From an uncultured Eubacteriales bacterium (GTDB lineage Bacteria; Bacillota; Clostridia; Oscillospirales; Oscillospiraceae), in assembly GCA_900551995.1 (NCBI GenBank), contig URXW01000004.1, positions 1 to 64,000 of the forward strand: a DNA stretch of 64,000 nt, read 5' to 3'. Under the pieces are notes generated by a model. The model was not told the origin of the DNA and searched no databases. It saw only the letters and a program-made list of their open reading frames with translations. This document shows positions 23,508 to 31,330 of this stretch, piece after piece. The translations under genes and the position numbers were made by a program. The first letter of the stretch is position 1, and each line of letters begins with the position of its first letter.

Positions 23508-24689
23508 ATGACTGCAATCATTTCAGCGGCTGTCATCTTCGTGGTGTTCGCCGTAGGAGACATGGTCTCCGTCAAAACAAGAGCCATCGTGTCCATGCTG
23601 CTGGTGGCGTCCGTCGTCTTTCTGGCGGGCTTCTGGACGGGCATATTCCCCACCACCCTCTTTGGCGACTCTACGCTGCTGAGCATGGCGGGACTGCTGG
23701 TGACCATGCTTCTGGTGCATCTGGGCACCACCATCCGCTTCCGCGATTTCGGTGCCCAGTGGCGCACCGTCATCATCTCCGCCGTGGCGTGCATCGCCAT
23801 CTCCGCCGCCGTGTTCTTTCTCGGCCAGCTGATCATTGACCGCGGCTTCGCTCTGGTGGGCGCGCCCATCCTCTCCGGCGGCGTTGTGGCGACGCTGACC
23901 ATGCAGGACATGGCGAAAAACGCCAACCTGCCCGACCTTGCCGTGTTCGCCACGCTGGTCATGTGCGCGCAGGGCTTCGTGGGCTATCCCGTGGCGTCCC
24001 TCTGCCTCAAGAGCGAGGCAAAGCGCATCAAGGCGCAGATCGACGCCGGCGAGCTGCCGGTGGACGTTACCCCCGGCGCGGCGCAGGCGGCGGCTGCGGG
24101 CAGAAGGAAGCTGATCCCCGCCATCCCCGATAAGTACAACACCCCCAACACCATCATCGCCAAGGTCATCCTCGTTGCGCTGCTGTCCGTGTGGGTGTCC
24201 AGCCTGTTCCACGATGCCATCAACAAGCTGGTCTGGTGCCTGATCTTCGGCGTTCTCTGCAAGGAGCTGGGTCTGCTGGACGAGGACGCGCTGGGCAAGG
24301 CGCACGCCACCGGCATCGTCATGCCCATCATCACCCTGTCCATCTTCACCAACCTTGCCTCCGCCACCCCCGAGATGGTGGGCGGCATGGTGGTGCCCCT
24401 GCTGGTCTGCGTGGTCATCGGCACGGCGGCATTCTCCGTCGTCTCCATCCTCGTGGGCAAGATCTTCGGTTACAGCTGGCAGATGTCCATGGCGATCGGC
24501 AGCTCCTGCCTGTTCGGCTTCCCCGGCACCGTCATCATCTCCAACGAGGTATCCGAGTCCACCGGCACCACCCCTGAGGAGCGCGCCGCCATCAACGCCC
24601 AGATCATGCCTAAAATGCTGGTGGCGGGCATGGTCACCGTCTCCATCACCTCCGTGCTGGTGGCGGGCGTAATGAGCGGCTGGCTGTAA
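23508..24689 (+). CDS. Polytopic membrane protein, probable transporter (DUF3100-like)
   Basis: A 393-residue protein with about ten hydrophobic helices and a charged cytosolic loop near residues 165-205 (CLKSEAKRIKAQIDAGELPV). Symmetric segments such as LSGGVVATLTMQDMAKN and GSSCLFGFPGTVIISNEVSE hint at two related halves, as in secondary carriers of the GltS/2HCT type. From memory it resembles DUF3100 proteins. The next gene, 27 bases downstream, encodes an M20 amidohydrolase, so an N-acylated or dipeptide-like substrate is plausible. The aromatic leader points to an aromatic amino acid link. Confidence 0.65.
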   Translation: MTAIISAAVIFVVFAVGDMVSVKTRAIVSMLLVASVVFLAGFWTGIFPTTLFGDSTLLSMAGLLVTMLLVHLGTTIRFRDFGAQWRTVIISAVACIAISAAVFFLGQLIIDRGFALVGAPILSGGVVATLTMQDMAKNANLPDLAVFATLVMCAQGFVGYPVASLCLKSEAKRIKAQIDAGELPVDVTPGAAQAAAAGRRKLIPAIPDKYNTPNTIIAKVILVALLSVWVSSLFHDAINKLVWCLIFGVLCKELGLLDEDALGKAHATGIVMPIITLSIFTNLASATPEMVGGMVVPLLVCVVIGTAAFSVVSILVGKIFGYSWQMSMAIGSSCLFGFPGTVIISNEVSESTGTTPEERAAINAQIMPKMLVAGMVTVSITSVLVAGVMSGWL

Positions 24690-24716
24690 GCCCCCGCATG
24701 GAAAGGAGAACGAACT

Positions 24717-25901
24717 ATGACTTCCATTCGTACCTACGTTGATTCCGTATTCGATGAGCTTGTGTCCCTCCGCCGGGACATCCACGCCCACCCGGAGCTG
24801 GGTATGCACGAGACGCGCACCTCCGCCCTTATCCGCCGGGAGCTGGAGAAAATGGGCGTGGACGAGCTCCAGCAGCCCCTGCCCACCGCCGTGGTGGCTC
24901 TGATCCACGGAGCCAAGGGCGCGGGCAAGTGCGTGGCACTCCGCGCCGACATCGACGCCCTCCCCGTCCACGAGGAGTCCGGCGTCCCCTTCGCCAGCCA
25001 GACGGAGGGCGTCATGCACGCCTGCGGCCACGACCTCCACACCACCATGCTTCTGGGCGCGGCAAAGACGCTCTGCCAGTGCCGCGACCGTTTCGCCGGC
25101 ACCGTCAAGCTGATTTTCGAGCCCAGCGAGGACGCCATGCCCGGCGGAGCCAGAGCACTTGTGGCAGCGGGCGTTATGGAGAACCCCCACGTGGACGCCA
25201 TCTTCGGCCAGCACGTCTGCCCCTCCGAGAACGACACCGTGGGACGTATGCAGCTCTATAAGGGCTACTTCACCAGCGCGGTGGATCTGTTCCACATCAC
25301 CGTCCACGGCAAGAGCGGCCACGGTGCCGCGCCCCATACCGCACGGGATGCCATCGCCTGCGCCGGTTACCTCATCACCGTCCTGCAAACCGTCGTCTCC
25401 CGCCGTATCGACCCCTTGGAGACCGCCGTCCTCACGGTGGGCACCATGTCCGGCGGCGACGCCGTCAATATCACCGCAGGGGAGGCGCAGATGGTGGCGG
25501 TGCTCCGCTCCTTCAGCGACAATGCGCGGGATACCGCCATTCAGGAGGTCAACCGCATCTGCAAGGGTATCGGCATCGCCTTCGACTGCAACATCGAGGT
25601 GCGGCTGGAGGAGGGCTACGCCCTCCAGTACAACGACCCCGCCATGATCGACGTGGTGAACGAGGCGGTCACGGCGGCGGGCGGCGCAGCGGAGTTCATC
25701 CCCCGCCCCTTCTCCGGCAGCGAGGATTTCAGCTTCTTCGGACGCTTGACCAACACCCCCTCGGCGTTTATGATGATCGACGCCGGCCACGGCGAGAGCC
25801 TCGTCTCCCTCCACAACGGCAAGATCGTCTTTAACGAGGAGGTCATCCGGCACGGCACCACCGGCCTTGTCTCCATCGCCCTCACCTACCTCAACCGCTG
25901 A
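24717..25901 (+). CDS. M20-family amidohydrolase (HipO/AbgB-like)
   Basis: A 394-residue zinc peptidase/acylase. The N-terminus has the M20D signature DELVSLRRDIHAHPELGMHE; metal ligands are visible in ALRADIDALPV, MHACGHDLHTTMLLG, the EPSEDAMPGGA loop and GQHVCPS; and a dimerisation domain follows (residues about 180-295). Members hydrolyse N-acyl amino acids (hippurate, N-acetyl-, indole-acetyl conjugates). AAAGGAGAACG precedes the ATG. It is co-transcribed with the transporter, so the pair probably imports and cleaves a conjugate, possibly releasing an aromatic amino acid. Confidence 0.88.
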   Translation: MTSIRTYVDSVFDELVSLRRDIHAHPELGMHETRTSALIRRELEKMGVDELQQPLPTAVVALIHGAKGAGKCVALRADIDALPVHEESGVPFASQTEGVMHACGHDLHTTMLLGAAKTLCQCRDRFAGTVKLIFEPSEDAMPGGARALVAAGVMENPHVDAIFGQHVCPSENDTVGRMQLYKGYFTSAVDLFHITVHGKSGHGAAPHTARDAIACAGYLITVLQTVVSRRIDPLETAVLTVGTMSGGDAVNITAGEAQMVAVLRSFSDNARDTAIQEVNRICKGIGIAFDCNIEVRLEEGYALQYNDPAMIDVVNEAVTAAGGAAEFIPRPFSGSEDFSFFGRLTNTPSAFMMIDAGHGESLVSLHNGKIVFNEEVIRHGTTGLVSIALTYLNR

Positions 25902-25937
25902 CCCTCAAAAACAATAAAAGAAATAAGATCACACAGA

Positions 25938-25963
25938 GGAGACCTGCTCGCAGGTCTCCTTTT
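25938..25963 (+). terminator. Terminator of the transporter-amidohydrolase operon
   Basis: GGAGACCTGC and GCAGGTCTCC form a 10-bp stem followed by TTTT. Confidence 0.85.
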
Positions 25964-26103
25964 AATACCGAAAAAACAAATAAAAAAATCCCCCAATTCC
26001 CCCTAAAATTTCACCTTATTTTCTCCGCGGCTTTGGCACAAAGTAACGTTGTCACCGGCGACAAAAACCAACGCAAACCACAATAGAATAAGGGGTGAGA
26101 CGC

Positions 26104-27120
26104 TTGTATGAAACACGGCATATCCCCGCAAAGCACCGCCTGTCCGCATGGCTGCTGGCGGCGGTGTTTGCCCTCTCCCTGTGTGTCCAGCCGGTCTGGG
26201 CGTCACCGGCGGAGCGCACCGTGATCCCCGTTGGCAAGGCGGTGGGCATCAAGCTCTTTTCCGACGGCGTACTGGTGGTGGGACTGGCGGAGGGTGACAC
26301 CCCCGCCCGCGCCTGCGGTCTCCGCGAGGGTGACATCATCACCGCGCTGGACGGCTGCTCCGTGGACTCCACCGAGCAGGTGCAGTCCCTGCTGTCCGCC
26401 GCCGCCGGCAAGCCCATGACCCTCACCGTCCGCCGCGGCTCCGCCGCCCTGTCCCTCACCGCCGCCGCGCACCAAAGCCCCGCCGGCGCGTGGCAGCTGG
26501 GCGCGTGGATACGCGACAGCATGGCGGGCATCGGCACGCTGACCTACTACGACCCCGCCACCGGGCAGTACGGCGCGCTGGGTCACGGTATCACCGATGT
26601 GGACACCGCCCAGCTGATGCCTCTGGCGTCCGGCTCCATTATGGAGACGTCCGTCCGGGCGGTGAAGCGGGGAGCCAAGGGCGACCCCGGCGAGCTGAAG
26701 GGCGACTTCTCCGTCCAGCGTGACGTGGGCACCGTCACCGTCAACAGTGACGGCGGCATTTTCGGCACCGTGGCGGATCCGGATTTCCTCCCCGGCGGCA
26801 CCCCGGTGCCCGTGGCGACAGCCCGTCAGATCACCACCGGACCTGCCGAGATCCTGACCACCGTTTCCGGCAATGACACCGCCGCCTACCGGGTGGAGAT
26901 ACTCCGCCTCTACGGCGCGGACGAGCCGACCCGTAATCTTCTCCTGCGGATCACGGATCCCCGTCTCCTCTCCGCCACCGGCGGCATCGTGCAGGGCATG
27001 AGCGGCAGTCCCATCCTCCAGAACGGCCGCATCGTGGGTGCCGTCACCCACGTCCTGCTGAACGACCCGACGCGAGGTTACGGCATATTCATCGAAAATA
27101 TGCTCGAACGGGCGGGATGA
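26104..27120 (+). CDS. spoIVB: SpoIVB sporulation signalling serine peptidase
   Basis: A protein of about 338 residues. A membrane/signal segment (WLLAAVFALSLCVQPVWA) is followed by a PDZ domain (VGLAEGDTPARACGLREGDI) and a SpoIVB/S55 peptidase domain with the catalytic His in GALGHGITDVDT and Ser in VQGMSGSPILQNGRIVGAVT. In sporulation SpoIVB is secreted from the forespore and triggers sigma-K activation by cleaving SpoIVFA. TTG 26104 has AAGGGG 8 bases upstream; GTG 26095 is an alternative start. The usual spo0A neighbour is absent. Confidence 0.93.
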   Translation: MYETRHIPAKHRLSAWLLAAVFALSLCVQPVWASPAERTVIPVGKAVGIKLFSDGVLVVGLAEGDTPARACGLREGDIITALDGCSVDSTEQVQSLLSAAAGKPMTLTVRRGSAALSLTAAAHQSPAGAWQLGAWIRDSMAGIGTLTYYDPATGQYGALGHGITDVDTAQLMPLASGSIMETSVRAVKRGAKGDPGELKGDFSVQRDVGTVTVNSDGGIFGTVADPDFLPGGTPVPVATARQITTGPAEILTTVSGNDTAAYRVEILRLYGADEPTRNLLLRITDPRLLSATGGIVQGMSGSPILQNGRIVGAVTHVLLNDPTRGYGIFIENMLERAG

Positions 27121-27134
27121 CCCCGGCAGCCGCG

Positions 27135-27198
27135 TGTACACCCTGCTGTACAACGTGTGTACAAGGGCGTGTATAGGTATGTGTTCAAGTGGCGTACA
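27135..27198. repeat. Six helically phased TGTACA-like direct repeats
   Basis: TGTACA at 27135, 27147 and 27158, TGTATA at 27170, TGTTCA at 27182 and CGTACA at 27193 are spaced 12, 11, 12, 12 and 11 bases. They fill the gap between spoIVB and the small Cys-rich gene. Confidence 0.7.
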
Positions 27199-27248
27199 AC
27201 TTGACCGTTAAACCAGCGAATCGCCAACAAGAGAGGAGCTTCAGCGAA

Positions 27249-27467
27249 ATGCAGTCAATTTTGATCCGCGACACCACCCGCGCCCAGCGGGAGGAGATCG
27301 TCCGCCGCGCCCTCAGCGTCTGCGGCAGTCCCTGTGACGGCTGCAACGGCTGCGGCAACGCAGGCGGCGGCAGGATCGACAGTATTTACCAACCCTATAT
27401 CGACGGCGAGAAGGAGCTGCGGGAGATCAACGCCGCCTACTCCGCCTCCCGTGGGCTGGTAAAATAA
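27249..27467 (+). CDS. Small Cys-rich protein, possible metal binder
   Basis: A 72-residue protein starting at ATG 27249 (AGGAG upstream). The middle has CGSPCDGCNGCGNAGGG, four closely spaced cysteines suited to bind zinc or iron-sulfur, followed by a helical C-terminus (YIDGEKELREINAAYSASR). No family function is recognised. It follows spoIVB and the phased TGTACA repeats, which may control it. Confidence 0.6.
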   Translation: MQSILIRDTTRAQREEIVRRALSVCGSPCDGCNGCGNAGGGRIDSIYQPYIDGEKELREINAAYSASRGLVK

Positions 27468-27474
27468 ACAACAA

Positions 27475-27743
27475 AAAGGCGGTCGTAAGACCGCCTTTCT
27501 GCGTGTCGATAAACCCCTGCCGTGCGTGCAGTCTTTCCTCCTCACAGGGGGAGCTCGAGGGGGCGAAGCCCGCCTCGAATCGGATCAAATGCCGCGCTAA
27601 GCCTTGCTCTGCAAGGCGTGCGTGGAGCGAAGCGAGTATTTTCGTGCCGCGAAGCGGCACAAAAATACCGGCATTATTTCAGGCTGTCGAGAAAAGCCAG
27701 CGGCTTTTTCGACAGCCTGAAAGGCGGTCGTAAGACCGCCTTT
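27475..27743. repeat. Insertion-like repeat element bounded by a duplicated terminator
   Basis: A 24-base terminator hairpin (AAAGGCGGTC-GTAA-GACCGCCTTT) occurs identically at 27475-27498 and 27720-27743. Between the copies are several palindromes, such as GCTCGAGGGGGCGAAGCCCG, GTGCCGCGAAGCGGCAC, and a long hairpin at 27680-27719 (CAGGCTGTCGA with TCGACAGCCTG). No coding frame is credible. It looks like a small non-autonomous repeat inserted with duplication of the terminator. Confidence 0.6.
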
Positions 27744-27766
27744 TTCCTGCAATTTGAAAGATTTGA

Positions 27767-28030
27767 TTACTTTCCCGCCTGCTCCTTGTCATACGCCTGC
27801 TGCACCGCGATGGCGAGCTGATCGGCGCAGGAGGTGGGGCGGGGGCCGCAGGTGTTGCCCCGCAGCATGGACTCGATCTGCTCCACGGTCATGCCGTCCG
27901 CCAGCTTGCTCACGGCCTTCAGATTGCCGTCGCAGCCGCCTACAAAGCGAATGTTTTTCACCCGGTTTCCGTCCAATTCAAAGGTGATCTGCCGGGAACA
28001 GGTGCCTCTCGTCGTGTAAGTGTGCTCCAT
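27767..28030 (-). CDS. TSCPD-domain protein (TIGR03905 type)
   Basis: An 87-residue protein with conserved cysteines in RGTCSRQITFELDG, VGGCDGNLKAVSKL, GNTCGPRPTSCADQLA. The TSCPD domain occurs at the C-terminus of vitamin B12-dependent ribonucleotide reductases and as small stand-alone proteins; it probably binds a metal. It lies just downstream of the cobalamin operon, but the functional link is unproven. The convergent repeat element provides its terminator. Confidence 0.8.
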   Translation of the reverse strand: MEHTYTTRGTCSRQITFELDGNRVKNIRFVGGCDGNLKAVSKLADGMTVEQIESMLRGNTCGPRPTSCADQLAIAVQQAYDKEQAGK

Positions 28031-28056
28031 TTTAATCGCTCCTTAAAGTGATAAAT

Positions 28057-28620
28057 TTATCCTATTTTTGTGTAATTTAACGGCTTTTCGCCGTCAAAAA
28101 TGACTTGATACCCGGTGCCCGGTGCGGGGGAGTAGTCGTACAGTATGCCCCCGAACCAGTGGATCATCAGCCCGGAGGTCACGCCGCCGTGGATGACGCA
28201 AACCGTGTCCTCCCCCCGTCGGAGCACCGGCTCGATCGCCGCCACGCTCCGCGCCAGAACCTGCGCCGCGCTCTCCCCGTGGGGGCATATATTGTGTTCC
28301 ACGTCCTCGCACCACGCAATAAATTGTGGGTCATGCTCCAGATCCCCGGCGTAGGCGCGCATCTCGAAGTCGCCGAAATCCATCTCCCGCAGCCCCGGCA
28401 GCACCGCGTAGTCCACGTCGCCGTAAATGGCGTGCAGCGTCTGGATAGTGCGCTGCAAGCCGCTGACGCAGTAGTGCCCCGCCGTGGGGTAAATACCGGT
28501 CAAAGCCTTGTGCCGCAACGCTTCCAGAGCTTCCGGCAGCACGGGTATATCCGCCGCGCCGTAGTAGAGGTCGCGGCGGCTGCCCTCCGTTTCTCCGTGA
28601 CGAAGAAGTGTCAATTTCAT
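28057..28620 (-). CDS. cobC: Histidine phosphatase, probable alpha-ribazole phosphatase
   Basis: A 187-residue phosphoglycerate-mutase-like enzyme. It has LTLLRHGETEGSR (catalytic His near 8), SGLQRTIQTLHAIYG, LREMDFGDFEM and VIHGGVTSGLMIH. As the last gene of a cob operon it most likely removes the phosphate from alpha-ribazole phosphate or adenosylcobalamin phosphate. The start at ATG 28620 has GGAGG 7 bases upstream and overlaps the stop of the preceding gene. Confidence 0.8.
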   Translation of the reverse strand: MKLTLLRHGETEGSRRDLYYGAADIPVLPEALEALRHKALTGIYPTAGHYCVSGLQRTIQTLHAIYGDVDYAVLPGLREMDFGDFEMRAYAGDLEHDPQFIAWCEDVEHNICPHGESAAQVLARSVAAIEPVLRRGEDTVCVIHGGVTSGLMIHWFGGILYDYSPAPGTGYQVIFDGEKPLNYTKIG

Positions 28621-28967
28621 TTTAATTCCTCCGCAAGCCCGCAAAAAACGCGGGTCACATGTTCTGCATTTTTTGCAAGCCCCTGTAACAGTACGCCGTA
28701 TCGCTCCCGCCATGCCCGCTCCTCGCCGTCCATGGGGACGATGCCGCCGTTCACCTGCCGCGCCACCACCACCGCCTGTTCAAAAAGCGGCAAAAATGGC
28801 TCTATATCGTGGTTTCTGCGGCTCAAAGCCTCCAAATGCCAGTAGCAGCCGTACCCCGGCTCCGGGTTCTGTACCGCCAAATCGCAGACGTCTTTTTCCG
28901 TCAGTCCGTATCTTTTCAGCGCGTAGGAGAGCTTCCCCTGAAACGCGCCGCCGATGATCAGATCCAT
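28617..28967 (-). CDS. CobU-like protein, shortened
   Basis: A 116-residue protein with a P-loop-like start (LIIGGAFQGKLSYAL) and a C-terminus like that of CobU (GGIVPMDGEERAWRERYGV, NAEHVTRVFCGL). The middle, with the guanylylated His of normal CobU, is missing or changed. It starts two bases after cobS ends and is coupled to cobC. It may complement the neighbouring CobU, which keeps the P-loop and His but lacks the GIVP segment, or act in another nucleotide-binding step. Confidence 0.65.
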   Translation of the reverse strand: MDLIIGGAFQGKLSYALKRYGLTEKDVCDLAVQNPEPGYGCYWHLEALSRRNHDIEPFLPLFEQAVVVARQVNGGIVPMDGEERAWRERYGVLLQGLAKNAEHVTRVFCGLAEELK

Positions 28968-28969
28968 AC

Positions 28970-29698
28970 TTACCTCCACAGCACCAGTGCCGCCGCACCG
29001 CACAATTCGCCCAGGGTCAGCGCGAAGCCCGACACGTCGCCGGACATCCCGCCCAGCTGACGGTCGGCGTACCACACCGCCAGAGCGTAGCCCGCCGCCG
29101 CCGCCAGCGGCGCGAAGCTGCCCCACAGTATAGCGGAAAGGGCGCAAACCCCTGTCAGCACAAGGGCTGCGAACACCACCGGCGCGCCGCCCCGCTCCAT
29201 CGCGCTGTACTGGCTGACGGCGATAGGGCGCAGCGTCAGCACCGCCAGAGCGGCGCAGGCGCGGCAGCTGACCGGCACCAGCACCAGCGGCAAAAGGGGT
29301 ATCGCGCCCGCCGAAAGGAACACCGCCCACTGGCATAGAAACAGCAGCACAAGGCAGATCACCGCGAAGGCTCCGCAGTGGGAATCCTTCAATATCCGCT
29401 GCCGCGTCTCCAGATCCCGGCGGCTCAGTACCGCGTCGCACACGTCCATAAAGCCGTCCAGGTGCAGGAAGCCCGTCACCAGCCACGGCGCGGCGGCGCA
29501 CAAGAGTGCGCCCAGCGGCAGGGGCAGGAAGGCGGAAAGCCACACGCACCCCGCCCACACAAGACCGGCTATCAGCCCCACAAGGGGCAGGCACGCCACC
29601 ATCTTCCGCCGGGCACTCTCCCGCCAGATCTTCTTCGGGCAGGGGATCGCCAGAAACATACCCCACGCCATGAAAAAGCCGTAGATCCAGTCAGACAC
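28970..29698 (-). CDS. cobS: Cobalamin synthase CobS (adenosylcobinamide-GDP ribazoletransferase)
   Basis: A 242-residue integral membrane enzyme that joins activated cobinamide with alpha-ribazole to make cobalamin. It has the expected FLAIPCPKK start, FLHLDGFMDVCDAVLSR with acidic Mg-binding residues, ILKDSHCGAFAVI, and about seven hydrophobic helices. It overlaps cobU by eight bases. The C-terminal GGMSGDVSGFALTLGELC is typical. Confidence 0.93.
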   Translation of the reverse strand: MSDWIYGFFMAWGMFLAIPCPKKIWRESARRKMVACLPLVGLIAGLVWAGCVWLSAFLPLPLGALLCAAAPWLVTGFLHLDGFMDVCDAVLSRRDLETRQRILKDSHCGAFAVICLVLLFLCQWAVFLSAGAIPLLPLVLVPVSCRACAALAVLTLRPIAVSQYSAMERGGAPVVFAALVLTGVCALSAILWGSFAPLAAAAGYALAVWYADRQLGGMSGDVSGFALTLGELCGAAALVLWR

Positions 29699-30230
29699 GG
29701 GGCAGCTCTCCTTTCCACACGCGGGCTATGCCCGCCGTCATTTCACACACCACGTCAAACTCCTCCGCCAGTCCCCGGCAGATACGCGCCAGCTCCCGGA
29801 CGTAGGTCTCCGTCCAGCCCTCGTAGTCCTCGCCGCCGTGCCAAATATCGTCGCACACGGCGATAAAATGGGCGGGGTGGCGGCTGACGGTCAGCAGCTG
29901 GCGCAGAACGGTCTCGCCCGCCGCGCCGTCCGGCTCCGCGCCGGGGAACATCTGCTCGGACAGGCAGGCGGTCACGCTGTCGAACAGCACCGTGCCGCGC
30001 CTGTCAACGTCGGGCAGACCGTCGGGCAGGGCGAAGCTGCGCTCCACCGTGATGAAGCCCATGCCCGCCCGATCCGCCACATGGCGGCGGATACGGAGGT
30101 GGTCCTCCGCGTCGCGGGGGGTCATGGTCGCCCAGTAGTACCGGGGGGCGTCCCCGGACAGGGCGGCGGCGAGACGCTGGGCGGTGGAGCTTTTACCGCT
30201 CTTGCCGCCGCCGATCAGCAGTATCCTCAT
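29691..30230 (-). CDS. cobU: Adenosylcobinamide kinase/guanylyltransferase CobU
   Basis: A 179-residue protein. The P-loop GGGKSGKSSTAQ, the ATMTPRDAEDHLRIRRH segment with the His that becomes guanylylated, and FDSVTACLSEQMF fit CobU, which phosphorylates and guanylylates adenosylcobinamide. The C-terminal part (VCDDIWHGGEDYEGW) is divergent and lacks the GIVP motif found in the small CobU-like gene downstream. The ATG at 30230 overlaps the TGA of cobT. Confidence 0.82.
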   Translation of the reverse strand: MRILLIGGGKSGKSSTAQRLAAALSGDAPRYYWATMTPRDAEDHLRIRRHVADRAGMGFITVERSFALPDGLPDVDRRGTVLFDSVTACLSEQMFPGAEPDGAAGETVLRQLLTVSRHPAHFIAVCDDIWHGGEDYEGWTETYVRELARICRGLAEEFDVVCEMTAGIARVWKGELPRV

Positions 30231-31330
30231 GGCCTGTCCACCGTGAAGCTGTCGCCGGCGCGTATCTCGTCCAGATAGTCGTCCTGAATGGCCGCCTCGG
30301 CGAAGGTCGCCATGCCGGACATGACGCCGCACGAAGCCTCCATCACCCGGAACAGCAGGGGGCAGCCGCTGCCCTCGCCCAGCCGCATCCCCAGATGGAG
30401 GCACGGCTCCCGGTGCAGCTCCCCTGCCGCCAGACGGTAGCCCACCTCGTAGGAGTCGTGGGACAGGAACAGATAGTCCCCCACAGCGGGGCACAGGCGC
30501 ACGGCGCACAGAGCCGCTACCACGGAGATGAAGCCGTCCACTGCCGCCGGCACGCGCTCGTGGGCGCAGCCCAGAAACGCGCCGGTCATGGCCGCCATAT
30601 CCAGCCCGCCCACGGCGCAGAGCACGTCCAGCACGTCGTCCCGCCGGATGGTGCGGCGGGTGAGGGCGCGGCGGAGCACCGCCTTTTTCCGGGCGAAGCC
30701 CTCGTCCGTCAGCCCGCCGCCGCGGCCTGTGACATCCTCAATGTCCGCGCCGGTAAGGGCGGCGAGAACGGCGGCGGAGGTGCTGGTGTTGCCGATGCCC
30801 ATTTCGCCGATGCCGAGGGCGGTGATGCCGTCGGCTCTGGCGATTGCCGATTGCTCCATGCCGGCGGCGAGGGCGGCGAGCACCTCCTGACGGGTCATGG
30901 CGTCCTCCACGGCAATATTGCCGGTGCCGAAGCGCGTTTTGCGGTCAAGGATGCCCACCGGCGGCACGTGGGCGGCAATACCCACGTCCACCACCGCCAC
31001 GTCGTCGCCGAAGGCGGCGGCCATGGCGGACATTCCGGTTTTCCGGCGGGTCATGTTGATCGCCTGCTGCAGCGTCACGGAGCGGGGGGCGCAGGAAACG
31101 CCCTCGTCCACCACGCCGTTGTCGGCGGCGAACACCGCCACCCGGCACTTGTCCATTTTGGGGCACAGCGCGCCGGTGATGCCGGACAGCTGCACGGAGA
31201 TGTCCTCCAGCCTGCCGAGGCTGCCGGGGGGCTTTGCCAGCTGGGACTGCCGCCGCCGTGCGGCGGACATGGCGTCCCTGTCCGCGGGACGGATCGCCTG
31301 TATGTATGCTTTCAGTTCGGTTTCGGTCAT
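30227..31330 (-). CDS. cobT: Nicotinate-nucleotide-dimethylbenzimidazole phosphoribosyltransferase CobT
   Basis: A 367-residue enzyme that activates the lower-ligand base of cobalamin to an alpha-ribotide. It has KPPGSLGRLEDISVQL, FAADNGVVDEGVS, GEMGIGNTSTSAAVLAAL, TGRGGGLTDEG and the C-terminal HLGMRLGEGSGCPLLF with the catalytic Glu region. The start at ATG 31330 has GAGGGAG upstream and overlaps the upstream gene's stop (ATGA). The base actually used cannot be read from sequence. Confidence 0.95.
   Translation of the reverse strand: MTETELKAYIQAIRPADRDAMSAARRRQSQLAKPPGSLGRLEDISVQLSGITGALCPKMDKCRVAVFAADNGVVDEGVSCAPRSVTLQQAINMTRRKTGMSAMAAAFGDDVAVVDVGIAAHVPPVGILDRKTRFGTGNIAVEDAMTRQEVLAALAAGMEQSAIARADGITALGIGEMGIGNTSTSAAVLAALTGADIEDVTGRGGGLTDEGFARKKAVLRRALTRRTIRRDDVLDVLCAVGGLDMAAMTGAFLGCAHERVPAAVDGFISVVAALCAVRLCPAVGDYLFLSHDSYEVGYRLAAGELHREPCLHLGMRLGEGSGCPLLFRVMEASCGVMSGMATFAEAAIQDDYLDEIRAGDSFTVDRP

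Noticed and set aside
23523..25853. A 776-codon open frame on the minus strand, antisense to the transporter and amidohydrolase genes
   Set aside because: It is a by-product of GC-rich third positions in the opposite frame. Its His/Gly/Ala-rich composition has no domain, while the plus-strand genes have clear motifs and ribosome sites.
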